DNA of 64,000 nucleotides from Hermodice carunculata (taxonomy: Eukaryota > Annelida > Polychaeta > Eunicida > Amphinomidae): contig OZ026622.1 of NCBI GenBank assembly GCA_964020975.1, positions 90,168,462 to 90,232,461 on the forward strand. Direction: 5' to 3'. The notes beneath the pieces were generated by a model. The model searched no databases, was not told where the DNA came from, and worked only from the letters and a program-made list of their open reading frames with translations. Below, one piece after another: positions 1-12,600 of the stretch (the stretch's first letter is position 1; the number at the start of each line of letters is the position of its first letter). A program made the position numbers and the translations under genes.

Positions 1-205
1 CCAAATAAAGAGCAACATCTTCAGCACTATGCCCTCATGCTAGCCAAATAAAGGGCAACATCTTCAGCACTATGCCCTCATGCTAGCCAAATAAAGGGCA
101 ACATCTTCAGCACTATGCCCTCATGCTAGCCAAATAAAGGGCAACATCTTCAGCACTATGCCCTCATGCTAGCCAAATAAAGGGAAACATCTTCAGCACT
201 ATGCC
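1..205. repeat. 43-bp tandem repeat, about 4.8 copies
   Basis: A 43-bp unit beginning CCAAATAAAG and ending CATGCTAG repeats at 1, 44, 87, 130 and 173. The last copy decays near 205. Copies are nearly identical, so the array is young. It runs off the left edge, so its true length is unknown. Each unit contains AATAAA, which here is probably just part of the repeat. Confidence 0.93.
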
Positions 206-768
206 GGAAATTCATGATCATCATTCATGCCACTAGTGACCCCCAGGGTCTGGATTTATGAAAAAAAAACAAAAGGTGTTTGGCAGATGGGCAAATGGCT
301 TTCCTTAAACCAAAACCAAGAACTTTATCTGGTTTTAATAGTGTTCCATTTGTATGATATGCTGATTGATCATGTAAACAATAACAGCACAGAACTCACC
401 TCCCATGGGGTCCTACTAAACAATGGCATGTCTGGAGAGTGTGCTTTCTCTTTTTAGATGCCCACAGTTATATGTGGCTACCCATAGTGTTAATTCTTTA
501 TATCCAATCAACCAGTATACCCATCCACCAATGAGTAAATCAAGCACTATAATCATCCACATGTACCATGGATTTGCCTTAAAATCCTGGGTATGAACAC
601 AATGCTGCCACCTGTAGGGTGAATTACTCATGAAAGTGTGTCTAGAAGAAGTTGGCCAAAAAAGTTTGTTGAAAACTATGTTCAGCCACACCCTGCCCAC
701 AAAGAAAGTCGACTCGTTCCATTTTTGGGTGGTTAAGGTTCATCTATTTCTGTACCAAGTTTGGACTC

Positions 769-859
769 GCTTACCAGCTTACCACAGGTTACCAGCTTAC
801 CACAGGTTACCAGCTAACCACAGGTTACCAGCTTACCACAGGTTACCAGCTTACCACAG
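769..859. repeat. 18-bp tandem repeat, about 5 copies
   Basis: The unit TTACCAGCTTACCACAGG repeats about five times with one or two substitutions. It is in a non-coding stretch. The period is a multiple of three, so a short open frame crosses it without meaning. Confidence 0.9.
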
Positions 860-1034
860 CATACTTTGGGTGCACTGCATCCAAAGCACAGGAGGAAATC
901 TGTTGCCTGCACCTTTCTGACGGTCTCTGGTGTCTTATGGTAACTGTAGCTGATACTTAAGCCTCTGGTCCCTAAGTATTTTGACTCTCAATGTATTTAA
1001 GGCTGATACATGTATATCAGCTCTTTGGGTCTGG

Positions 1035-1144
1035 GGGTCTGGGGGGTTAAATGAAAGGTTGGTCTACAAAGAATATTAATGAAGTATTGTTATGCCAATC
1101 CAGAGCATTTTGACTTTTGTCATAATTGGCAGTGAAAGAGTTAA
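1035..1144. mobile_element. Fragment of TTAA-flanked miniature element (family H)
   Basis: The block with AAATGAAAGGTTGGTCT and the end GGCAGTGAAAGAGTTAA match the right half of the family H elements listed below (for example 37802-37978). The left half is not clear. It is followed directly by a degenerate TGGCAAGTCATGCTGCAG inverted pair at 1172-1210, which resembles the core of family G. Confidence 0.5.
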
Positions 1145-1481
1145 TTTATTGGGGTTTTTTTTTTTGCATTGTCTGGCAAGTCATGCTGCAGCAACTTCCT
1201 GACTTGCCAGGTAATACTAAACTACTTACTTGTAGTAGGGGTGCAGGTAGTCAAATGAAAAATGGAATTTGAATGTGTAGTGATTTTGTGCAGAACCTCC
1301 AAGCTAGCCTATGTTAAAAGTGGGACATCTCCTTCCTGAGGGTACTGAAAAGAGGGAGGCCAAGCGCCGAAGGTGCAAAGCATAGCTGGGGGGAGGGGGG
1401 GGGGGGGGTCTTGGCGCATGCTTCCCCAGGAAAAATTTGAAATTTGCCCCTTCATTTTCTACATTTTGAACCATTTTAGGC

Positions 1482-2956
1482 ACAGTCATAGACATACTCT
1501 GTGTATATAGTACAGTCCTAGACATACTCTGTGTATATAGTACAGTCATAGACATACTCTGTGTATATAGTACAGTCATAGACATACTCTGTGTATATAG
1601 TACAGTCCTAGACATACTCTGTGTATATAGTACAGTCATAGACATACTCTGTGTATATAGTACAGTCATAGACATACTCTGTGTATATAGTACAGTCCTA
1701 GACATACTCTGTGTATATAGTACAGTCATAGACATACTCTGTGTATATAATACAGTCATAGACATACTCTGTGTGTATAGTACAATCATAGACATACTCT
1801 GTGTATATAGTACAGTCCTAGACATACTCTGTGTATATAGTACAGTCATAGACATACTCTGTGTATATAATACAGTCATAGACATACTCTGTGTGTATAG
1901 TACAGTCATAGACATACTCTGTGTATATAGTACAGTCCTATACATACTCTGTGTATATAGTACAGTCATAGACATACTCTGTGTATATAGTACAGTCATA
2001 AACATACTCTGTGTATATAGTACAGTCATAGACATACTCTGTGTATATAGTACAGTCATAGACATACTCTGTGTATATAGTACAGTCCTAGACATACTCT
2101 GTGTATATAGTACAGTCATAGACATACTCTGTGTATATAGTACAGTCATAGACATACTCTGTGTATATAGTACAGTCATGAACATACTCTGTGTATATAG
2201 TACAGTCATAGACCTACTCTGTGTATACAGTACAGTAATAGACATACTCTGTGTATATAGTACAGTCCTAGACATACTCTGTGTATATAGTACAGTCATG
2301 GACATACTCTGTGTATATAGTACAGTCATAGACCTACTCTGTGTATACAGTACAGTAATAGACATACTCTGTGTATATAGTACAGTCCTAGACATACTCT
2401 GTGTATATAGTACAGTCATAGACATACTCTGTGTATATAGTACAGTCATAGACATACTCTGTGTATATAGTACAGTCCTAGACATACTCTGTGTATATAG
2501 TACAGTCATAGACATACTCTGTGTATATAGTACAGTCATAGACATACTCTGTGTATATAGTACAGTCCTAGACATACTCTGTGTATATAGTACAGTCATA
2601 GACATACTCTGTGTATATAGTACAGTAATAGACATACTCTGTGTATATAGTACAGTCCTAGACATACTCTGTGTATATAGTACAGTCATAGACATATTCT
2701 GTGTATATAGTACAGTCATAGACATACTCTGTGTATATAGTACAGTCATAGACATACTCTGTGTATATAGTACAGTCATGGACATACTCTGTGTATATAG
2801 TACAGTCATGGACATACTCTGTGTATATAGTATAGTCATAGACATACTCTGTGTATATAGTACAGTCATAGACATACTCTGTGTATATAGTACAGTCATG
2901 GACATACTCTGTGTATATAGTATGGTCATAGACATACTCTGTGTATATAGTACAGT
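1482..2956. repeat. 30-bp minisatellite, about 49 copies without length change
   Basis: The unit is ACAGTCATAGACATACTC followed by TGTGTATATAGT. It repeats about 49 times and stays in exact 30-bp register from end to end: I see substitutions only and no insertion or deletion. The commonest variant is CATA to CCTA, recurring every three to six units. Because 30 is a multiple of three, one frame on each strand stays open through the array: 10-residue repeats like VLYTQSMSMT on the minus strand and VIDILCVYST on the plus strand. I regard both frames as artefacts of the repeat, since neither has a non-repetitive domain or a clear gene context. Confidence 0.95.
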
Positions 2957-2959
2957 GAC

Positions 2960-4653
2960 AGGGCAAAACAATACAACTTTACAGCCACCAATGGAGTAAT
3001 GCTACTTTTTTAGTTTTATAAAAAGCAGGGGTCGTTTTACAAAAAGCGGGAGAGTGGGACACTTTGTAAAAAAGTACGAAAAATCAGAAGGTGGGAGACT
3101 TGGAGGCTCTGTTGTGTTTATTTTCAGAAGGGGATGTAGACAAAGAGTGCTGTTAGTGGGGACGGGGTTAACTTGTACATTATTAACCTTCCCTTGGCAG
3201 ATGGCACTGGGAACAGAAGGTCAAGTTAATTAGGTCTCGATCCAGACACTTAATTGGCTTACTTTGAACACTGTAGCAAATGTCAGGATATAAACCTGGC
3301 CAATTCATATGCATCATTCCTGGTAGGCCTTTCTTGTTGCACATTTCTAAATTGTTTCTACTCAAAATTCATGTAACTGTGAGCCACACATTAGCTTCAC
3401 TGAAGCATGTTTCATAAACGCATCATCATAGTTATAAAATCAATTATTTTGTGTCCAGAATAGTCACAGAATTGGCAGCTACAAATACTTGGTCAGAAGC
3501 AGCAACAGCAATGACACTTCAAGTTCAACTCTTTCTTGTTGAAACTCCATGGATGCCAAATGTCATCTGCTTTGCTGTTTGGGTATATTTTTATCATAAT
3601 GTTACAAAGAACATTTTCAGTTAAATTTGTAGATGACCTAGCATGGGTTCAAAGGACAATTTATACTATGAATTGCTTTATTTTTGCGTGTTTAAAATTT
3701 CAAGTTTTTTTGTATTTTTGACATTTCATTGTAGTTTTAATTTCACTATTTTAAACATAATTCCTATTCTTACAATGTTAAAAAACTATTTCACACTATT
3801 TTAATTTTCAGGGTTTTGTGCCATCAGCAAAATTAGCAAAAATAAGAATCCAGCGAAATTAAAGCAGTTCACAGTACTTTCAAAATTGAAAAGCCATGCA
3901 ATAAATTACCCCAAAATTGATTAGCAGTTTCATTTTGACTAGCAAATGGCTTCATGAAACCATTAATTTTTGGTGGCTCTGGTTTGGCTGTAAGATCTGT
4001 TAAGGTAACATGCCCCAGGTCAGTAGCTTTCTGTGATACAGTTGGGGACCCAGGCTATGCCCATAAAAGCTGCTGACTTGGTTTTAACTCAAAGGGACTT
4101 CAGGGATCAGTCATTTTTCCATCACATTTTAATATAACTTGCAGTGTATGGGGAGTGTGGGGGAGAATTTGACCTGTACATTTTTATAAGAATGACAAAG
4201 AAATACATACTAAAAATACCATGCAACAGTGTTTTACTTTCATTTTTAAGACCACCATGATTTTACCAAGTACTAAAAATCATTTTTAGATGGAGTGTTG
4301 GGAAAATTATTTCCATAACATTACGAATGCAGTTACCAGAGAAGTCTGCCATTTTATGAGTAGGACCACACACTGATCCAGATGCATCAAGGCTATGAAT
4401 GCAGTCCCTAGAAAAGTTTGGTGGAGCCACATACTGATCAAGATGTGTCAAGGGTCTAGTTTATCAGTTATACTTCATAATTGATAATTACAGACATGAA
4501 TTTTTTGTGTGTCTCAGGTTACTGTATTGGGCTACCAAATATCAAAGAACATATCACTGCGCTCTAGTGGTGATAAGAGAGCCCACTCACTTCAAAGCCT
4601 CCTATCAACTTAATTAATAATACTCAGGCTGTGTCTCTCCTTGGGGAGAAATA
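2960..4653. other. No gene recognised
   Basis: AT-rich sequence with short random open frames only. I see no splice-bounded exon, domain or RNA gene. It may be intron of the TSP1 gene or its upstream flank. Confidence 0.5.
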
Positions 4654-4890
4654 TTAACTCATTCCATACTATGGTCACAGGCCTTGGTCAGTGGTTCTGG
4701 CATTGCCTGGCAAGTCATGCTGCAGCTGCAGCATGACTTGCCAGGCAGTGCCAGAACCACTGACTTAAGACTATAGGCATGTTGGAACTTGAACGAAAGC
4801 TCTTTTCATGAAAAATTTAAATATGCAATTGTCGTCTTAAATCTGGATAAATATACGGAAAAAATCAGGAATTGGTATGGAATGAGTTAA
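4654..4890. mobile_element. TTAA-flanked miniature element with central palindrome (family G, copy 1)
   Basis: The element is 237 bp. It starts TTAACTCATTCCATAC and ends with the exact reverse complement GTATGGAATGAGTTAA, so TTAA is duplicated at both ends, as in piggyBac-type insertions. Its centre (about 4691-4766) is a palindrome with two 38-bp arms, no spacer and one mismatch, built on GGCAAGTCATGCTGCAG. It has no coding capacity, so it is non-autonomous. Copies 2 and 3 are at 6696 and 11554. Confidence 0.85.
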
Positions 4891-5892
4891 TGAACCGCTT
4901 TGCTCTTTGTGCAAAGCAGGTACCTGTAGAATTATATTTCCTTGCAAGCCTAGACCTCATGAAATACAGTTTAAAAAATATAAAATATTGAACCATCTGG
5001 TTGATGTTTAAGAACCATTTTATCATTCTGGGAAGTAGCTTTTTTGATATCTAATATGTAAGTTTCTGTTTGGTAATAGAATTATTTCCAAATACATAAT
5101 ACATGTTATGATATATTTTTGCTTTTCAGTCTTTCTTGTCCGACATAATTTCGGTCAAAATGTATGAAAATATTCTTTCACTGCGTTTTGTTTCTGTGTT
5201 TTGGTAGTATCCTCAAAATAAGTGTAATTAAGATACAATCAAACAGTCATTTCATGAAATATGAAGCCCTGAAAACAAATAACTTTTAAGTTTTCTTGTT
5301 GATGGTCATTTTAGGCCTATGGGGCTTTTTTGATGGATTGATGTTGGTGTTAGTGTCACTTTGTGGACTTGTATGGATGATGATCATTGTTGAGATGGTG
5401 GTTGCAACTTGTACCTTTTAAATGCTGAATTTTATTGATATTTTCAACAAATTTGGAACCTGTGCTTGCAAATTCTCTGATGTGCTGCAGATTTTGGTCC
5501 TTTTTCATGAATTGTACAGTCCTATAAGCACAAGAATGATGCAGCTATTCAAGCCAATTTACTGAAATAGGCCTATAATTTTAAACAAAATTTGTTTGCA
5601 TTCTTGTCATGTTAAGACAAGACATGGCTTTTTTTTAAACCTATGGACCTTTGCACATATGTTTTGGACTCTTTTGGGTACAGACGAATTATAAATTTAT
5701 GTGATTCAGCTATACATACCAAGGAACATTGCCTTTGGTTGGAATTGACTTGGATTTGTTTCATTAGGACTGCGGTTTGGATATGGTAATGACACTGTCT
5801 AATTTGACCACTTTCAGATCTTCAGTCTCTTTTAAAGCCCCCTCCTCCCACCTGCACCCACACCCTTCCAAAATATGCGGTTGGAAAGAGTT

Positions 5893-5932
<40 letters not shown>

Positions 5933-6432
5933 GGAGGAGGGAGGATTTGTATTATTCATTCTGCCTAATTGCAGTTCACCCACTACAACATATCTATGTA
6001 AGATGTTGAGGAAATACTGCTACACAGTAGACTATATCAGCAGGCAAGAAATCATGCTGTTGGCCGAACCTAAATGCAGTTATCTGAAAATGTAAAATAT
6101 ATACATATGCATTACAGACCCCTCATACACTGCATGCATGCACATTGGTTTAAACATACGTGTATTTTATTTCAAAAAATACTATTGGGAAAAAGGCAAT
6201 GCCTATATTAATCCCTCTCATGTGCACTTGAAGAATAAAAAGTTGGTTGGCATTTACTTGCATATGGTACTACCTGAAGTTATCCAAATTTGTTTTAATT
6301 GAAGTGGGAAAGAGTTTTATGTGATCTTGTACAACAGTGACCACTGATGACTTGTCTAATTATGGATTGTCTTTGGGTCTTTCTCATGGCTGGTGTCTTT
6401 ATCTCGTTTTACCTGCTTGTGATATGTTTCAG
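4891..6432. other. Non-coding, probably intron upstream of the first visible TSP1 exon
   Basis: No exon recognised. It contains an AT dinucleotide tract at about 5896-5930. The stretch ends in a normal splice acceptor at 6431-6432, so at least its right end is intron of the TSP1 gene. Confidence 0.5.
5896..5930. repeat. (AT)n microsatellite
   Basis: About 17 AT dinucleotides between GGTTT and GGGGAGG. Confidence 0.95.
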
Positions 6433-6603
6433 TTGATGGCAAATGGGGTCCCTGGTTTCCATGGCAACAGTGTTCAGTGAGCTGTGGTGGTGGTACGCAG
6501 GTGAGAGAGCGTAAGTGCAGTGACCCGCCTCCCAGCCACGGTGGGAAGCCCTGCAAAGGCAAGAGTCAGCAGTCCAGGTCGTGTGGCAAACACAGCTGCC
6601 CAG
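6433..6603 (+). CDS. TSP1 domain exon 1
   Basis: The exon is 171 bp, phase 1-1, with acceptor TTTCAG and donor GTAGGA. It encodes a complete TSP1 domain beginning DGKWGPWFPWQQCSVSCGGG. A triple-Trp ladder (WxxWxxW) is followed by CSVSCGGGTQ and then the Arg-layer residues RERKC. The six cysteines are all present and the domain ends HSCPG. This is the first TSP1 exon I can find. Others may lie to the left of the window. Confidence 0.93.
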
Positions 6604-9600
6604 GTAGGACTCCATTGACCTACTCTGCCTCAAACAACCTTAATCACCATGATGTAAATTGCCCTGTGGTTTCATGTTTTTACTGAAATGTTGTGTTAAC
6701 TCATTCCATACTATGGTCACAGGCCTTGGTCAGTGGTTCTGGCACTGCCTGGCAAGTCATGCTGCAGCTGCCCTTGAGGCAGCTGCAGCGAAACTCGCCA
6801 GGCAGTGCCAGAACCACTGACTTAAAAGTATAGGCATGTTGGTACTTGAACAAAAGCGCTTTTCATGAAGAATTAAAATCTGCAATTGTCATCTTAAATC
6901 CAGGTAAATATACAGAAAAATCAGGACTGGTATGGAATGAGTTAATAAAGTGTTGAAAAAATGTTTTTGCTGAGACTAGGGAAGACTTTTCAGGATGGTA
7001 TGTCCCAGGTCGATAGCTTTCCTTGGTACATGAATGAGTTGGGCACAATGAACCCAACTTGAGCTGAGGAAAGCTATTGACTCTTTGTGACTCTGACCAG
7101 CAAAGAGTTAATTACCAAAATGCAATTCTGTGTGTTGACATTTTTGTGTTAAAGAATGAAACTGAGGAGAGGGATCCCATAATAAATTTTGTTCTTTTTA
7201 TTTAACTCTTTGTGATCAGCAAAATACTGACATGGGCTTAATTTATATCTTTTAATTCATTCCCCGCAATGGAAACTTTCATGCATGTTTGACTGAAATT
7301 CCATAGAAATGCAACTTTCAGTGGTTTCTGTTTTTGTGTGCCAATTAACAGTCTCTGTTTCAAATCTGTGGCAGTTTCTGCTGATTATAATATACAAGAC
7401 GAGTGAGTACATGATGTGTGTGTATACAAAACCTATATATATATTTTTTCTATGTGAAAAAAAAGAAAACTTGATGGAACATGTGTTTCTCCATGTTACT
7501 GTTAACTACTAGTAAGTTTTAGTTACCACATGAATCACTTTTTACTCCAAACAAATTTAACTCCTAATTGATCCCATGAAAAACAAGCTGAAAAAATACC
7601 AAGATCAGCATCAGGTGTGGAGATGTGAAGGGAGCGTGGGCGGGTGGTCTCCCTAGTTTGATGTTTTTAGGCAGAATTCTGTTGATGATGAGTATGACAA
7701 AACATGACAATTCATAACAGCTGAAGAAATGTTTGTGGGCCGTCTTTACAGTGCATGGAGGCTGGGGTCAGTGGACTGAGTACTCTGCATGCAGTCGAAC
7801 CTGTGGTAAAGGTGTTCAGCGTCGTATGCGGAAATGTGACTCCCCTGCTCCGGCACATGGTGGGAGGAAGTGCGAGGGAAGACGAACACAGAAACTGCGA
7901 TGTTATGACAGAGCATGTCCAAGTGAGTGGCATGTGCAACTCACATTTCAACTGCAGAACACTTTTAACATGTATCGCAATTAACACTAAAGTAAAATAC
8001 TGTAGTACTATACAGAGACGATTTTCTGCCACTTTGCCTGCACCAGAAGATGCCATAAATATACACCATTTTCAGTAGAGTATATGTATGTCAGGTAATG
8101 AATTACAAAGAGTCCTTATCGGGAACCAAAAGGAAATAAGTAACAGTGGTACAGTCAAAATTTAATGCAAAACACCCATGATACCTTGCCTGCTTAGCAG
8201 ACCTAGGGCCCTGCACTGCTAAGCTGGGATTAGCCAGATACAAAAATATCCTGAGAGTCAGCTATTCAAAGAAATGTGTTGCACCTTTTTTCAAGAGTTG
8301 CTGAAAGTTAATAGAAATGAGTTTCATTCAGTACAATTCTTTCTTGTTGAAAAAGTTCATTGGCAGACTGATGGAAAAACATAACAAACTGTCACCGGAA
8401 ATATAAAATGCATTCTCAAATTTACAGTAATCTGTTATATAAAACAAAATAAGACACAAATGAACAAAAAAAAAGTACATGAGAAATTTGCCTGCATGCA
8501 TGTGTATCAAGTTTATTGAGGCTTTGGTTTTATGATTGGCGTACTCAGGAACAAACAATAGCAATTATGAGAATTTAAGACTGCCATATAGCTGAAAAAC
8601 TCACCATTGTTTTTAGGGTTTTTTTTTCTGTGTCAACAGAATTTTCCCCTTTTGGGAGAGTACATTTCAGAGACTGTTTTCTTGTTTTTCAGTTGATGGG
8701 GGTTGGTCATTATGGAGTGGCTGGACACAATGCACGGTTTCCTGTGGCAACGGTCATGTACAGCGCACCAGGTCATGTGACAGCCCTAAGCCAGCCTTTG
8801 GTGGCAAACCTTGCGAAGGCGAATCAACAGAGCTGAGAGTTTGCCAGGCCTCCCGAAACTGTCCTAGTAGGTGACTGAAGAAGAGAGAGACTGTCTGATG
8901 AGAGAAAACCAGCTTGTGTCATTTGCTACATAATCAAACTTTAAAGGGCCTGTATGGAGGTTGTCTGGGCTGTGCCATGGCCAAACTATTTGCTGGACAT
9001 GTATTTCACAGCTCTTGGGAGACTATAATAGAATTGCTGAAAATGAATGCTTGTATACATCTGATGATAGGCCAGGTTCCTATTTAAAACTAGCTTCCTC
9101 TTTATATTTATAAACTTTTTATGAAACTTAAAAGTATTTATCTTCAAGGCCGTCTGAGTGGTGCACAAAGACCATTATATCTCAACAAGGATCCAATGCA
9201 GCTTCACTAATTTTTTTTCAGAGAAGCACATTATAGTGGACCACATTCCTACTGAAAACCAGCTTCCTCTTAATTTTTTTAAACTTGTTATGAAACTTTT
9301 GAAGTAATCATTTGATGGCCGTCTGAGTGACACACAGTACAGAGGTCTTTCCAGAACTTACCCCAATAACACATCCAAAAAATGCTCTTTCATTTCATAA
9401 ACAACAATATGGAAATTGTAGTATTCTACTTCGAAGTCTCAAAAAAATGCAGAATTGAGGAAAAAAAGATTGTGGGTGCCAAGGGTAATCCGTTCTCTGA
9501 ACGCTATTTTTAGAAGTGAGATCGAGTTGCGGAAGGGGGTGTTGCATATAGTCCTTTACTGGAGTCGACAAAGATGCCAACATTCAAAATCCTGTTTCAG

Positions 9601-12600
9601 GGACATTTAAATGAGAACATCAGGGACAGAGCATATATAGCAAAGAACATATGAGAAAATACTCAGTTTTGATGCAGGACAAACACTGAAATAGGTCCAA
9701 ACTTTAGCTAATTTCAGGGACTGTCCCTGATGATGAGGGACAGTTGGCATATCCGGGTCCTGCACAGAGCCCCGGGTGTGATCCTAGGGGGCAAAGCTGG
9801 TGGAATCTACTGGATTTTTGGCAAATTTGGAAGTAGTTTTAACTTTTGAGGGGTACTTTCAAGGAATAAAAGAAACATCAAGCAAAAGTCTGAATTGAGA
9901 CATCTTTACAGTGTGTAATGGAAGTGGGGCATGTGTCCGGAGAGCCGTCCTCAGAGTCCATCAGTGATGAGCTTTTACTCAAGGTTTTCATATCTGCATG
10001 TGACCAACTAACTTGGCAGGCCCAGGTCCCAAACTTGCCCTAGGTGTGGGTTAGCCAATCAGCAGCAAGGAAAGTATTGACTGACTCCCTGTTGTCACCC
10101 AGGCACCAATGGTTCTATAATACTTGTACTGCCTGATTGTCATGTCACAGAGATAACACCAATGACATCTATTGCTTTCAAAAGTTCAATAAAAAGGAGC
10201 ATGACTACATGGTAACTGCCAGTGCAAGGTCTTTAAGTGAGGGATGCATGCTTCATTCTTCCAGCATATATATGATATACCACTGGGGAGACACCTGATG
10301 AGGTACTGTTTAAGTAATGCAATAAAATGATCATTAAATAATCATAGCCAAAATTTGTATATACATGTATCCCTGAGTAGTGTGAAAAGACTGAAAATAT
10401 GTATTCTGTTATCCCGACAAATCTTGATGGTGCATTTCTATTTGAAAAAAAAAAGTAAACCGGGGGTGGTATGAGCATAAAACATTTTGAACTTGTTCAA
10501 AATTAAATGTCTCTTAAAATGTTGTTTTCCAAATCTAAGTGCAAAATTTTCAAGGTCAGTTCACCATATTTTTTTCTCATTAATTTTATCATCCCATTGT
10601 TATATTAACTGGTGTGTGGTCATTTTCCAGGGTTTGAAAATACATTTGTAATCTTTCTATAGGAGGGAGGAGAGTTCTGAAGAGAACTCTGTGCTGTTGA
10701 AAACGTTGAACCATCCCTGACAAAATCTTGCCATAAAAAAATAATCTTCACACTATCATATTAATTAACCCTTTTCAGTACATGGTGGCTGGTCAGAATG
10801 GACGAGCTGGGGAGATTGCTTGGCCAAACCATGTAGCGATGAGTCGGGCCACCAAATTAGATCTCGCAGCTGTACAAATCCACGGCCTCAGTATGGCGGC
10901 AAGTACTGCATGGGCCGACTGGTCGACAGGCAGGAATGTTCCAATAATGAAACATGTGCAAGTGAGACAGAGTTTTCTCTTGATTTTTATTTTTGTCATT
11001 TACTTTTAAAATGGTGAATAATTCTTTCATTATCCTCTTTTGTTGTCTGTGAAGAATTATAAAGTCAAGCAAACCTGTGGCTCAATAGGTCTTCCTGCAA
11101 AAAAAAAAACAACAAACGAACAAACAACACACAAAAAGTTACTTTGGAAGATCTGAAATGCATGGAAAGCTTTCACAAAATTGACACAAGCTATGATTAG
11201 AAAGTAGATCGCTATTTTCCAATTATTAAAGACACCAAACAAAGAGACATTTCTAGTATGTAGTACATGTATATGTTTTGAATATGTGTGGCAATTTAAT
11301 AGGCCCTGTGTACATGGCAGCTAGGTATATTTGATATGTACACATATCCAGATATACATACCTGTACATGCATTGCTAAAATGAAAGTTGCATTCATAAT
11401 AAGGCAAAGTGTTTATGTTCCTGTGATTCACCTGGAACAACGTGTAACTAAGACAGTACAATGTGTAACTAAGACAGAACAACGTGTAACTAAGACAGTA
11501 CAATGAGGGTGTAGGAGTTTAATGTGTCAAAGTAGCCCACAAACAGAGGCTGTTTAACTCATTCCATACTATGGTCACAGGCCTTGGTCAATGGTTCTGG
11601 CACCGCCTGGCAAGTCATGCTGCAGCTGCCGTTGCGGCAGCTGCAGCATGACTTGCCAGGCAGTGCCAGAACCACTGACTTAAGACTATAGGCATGTTGG
11701 TACTTGAACCAAAGCTCTTTTCATGAAGAATTTAAATACACAATTGTCGTCTTAAAATCTTGGTAAATATACGTAAATATGAGGGATTGGTATGGAGGTA
11801 TTTATTATCACAAAGTCGATGGGGCTGTGTTTGAGTGACTATACTCCACAGAGGTGTCTGCCAGGGCAGGTTTGCCTGTACCACAATTTGCCCTGATGTT
11901 TCAGTTGACGGAGGCTGGTGTGACTGGGATGACTGGAGTCCGTGCTCAGAGGCAGGTGGCTATGGTTTTCAGTCTCGTACAAGGAGCTGTCAGTGTCCAT
12001 TACCTAGTGCAGGTGGTGAGGTGTGTTCTGGTAAGTCATGTAAAAAAAACACATCATGATCTTGTTTTGGTGGCCTTCTCTGCGTAAATGTTCTCATATT
12101 TATATTTTCATGCATATTAATTTTTCAGGGCTTTTGAATTTCAGGCATTTGACTGACGTTTTGAGTGCAATGTTTTGGACTTAGGTCTTATTGAACCAAT
12201 GTCACAAGGCAATGTCATTTTGTTTTTATTTTCACCATTTTGTGCCATCAGTGAAATAAATGAAGATAAAGTACAGGAAAATAAAGTGAACTAACAGTAT
12301 ATTGCCAGGAATAAGACACCAAAAGCCCTGCAGTGGTTTCGGGCAGTCATTAATTAAACCATGATTAAGTATCACTTCAATTAATTGTTCATACAGATCA
12401 AGCATTAACTCTGCCGGTGCCAATTTAGGGGAAAGGCGATGAGCTCTGAATTCACTACATGTATTTTCATGTTCTTTGTAAACTGACCTTTCATTTAACT
12501 AAAGGTCAACAGCTTTTCTTGCCATGCATATGCTTTAGGGGCGATGTACACGAACTGTGTCAAGAAAAGCTGTTGACTCAGTCACAAGTGGGCACTGAAA

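Noticed and set aside
1320-1480. Segment with AGCGCCGAAGGTGCAAAGCA and a long G-run, resembling a repeat seen in many marine invertebrate genomes
   Set aside because: I could not define ends or a family, so I did not list it as an element.
1304-2971. 555-codon open frame on the minus strand, and a 408-codon frame on the plus strand, of 10-residue repeats
   Set aside because: Both are produced by a 30-bp repeat with no stop in one frame. There is no non-repetitive domain and no splice or start context.
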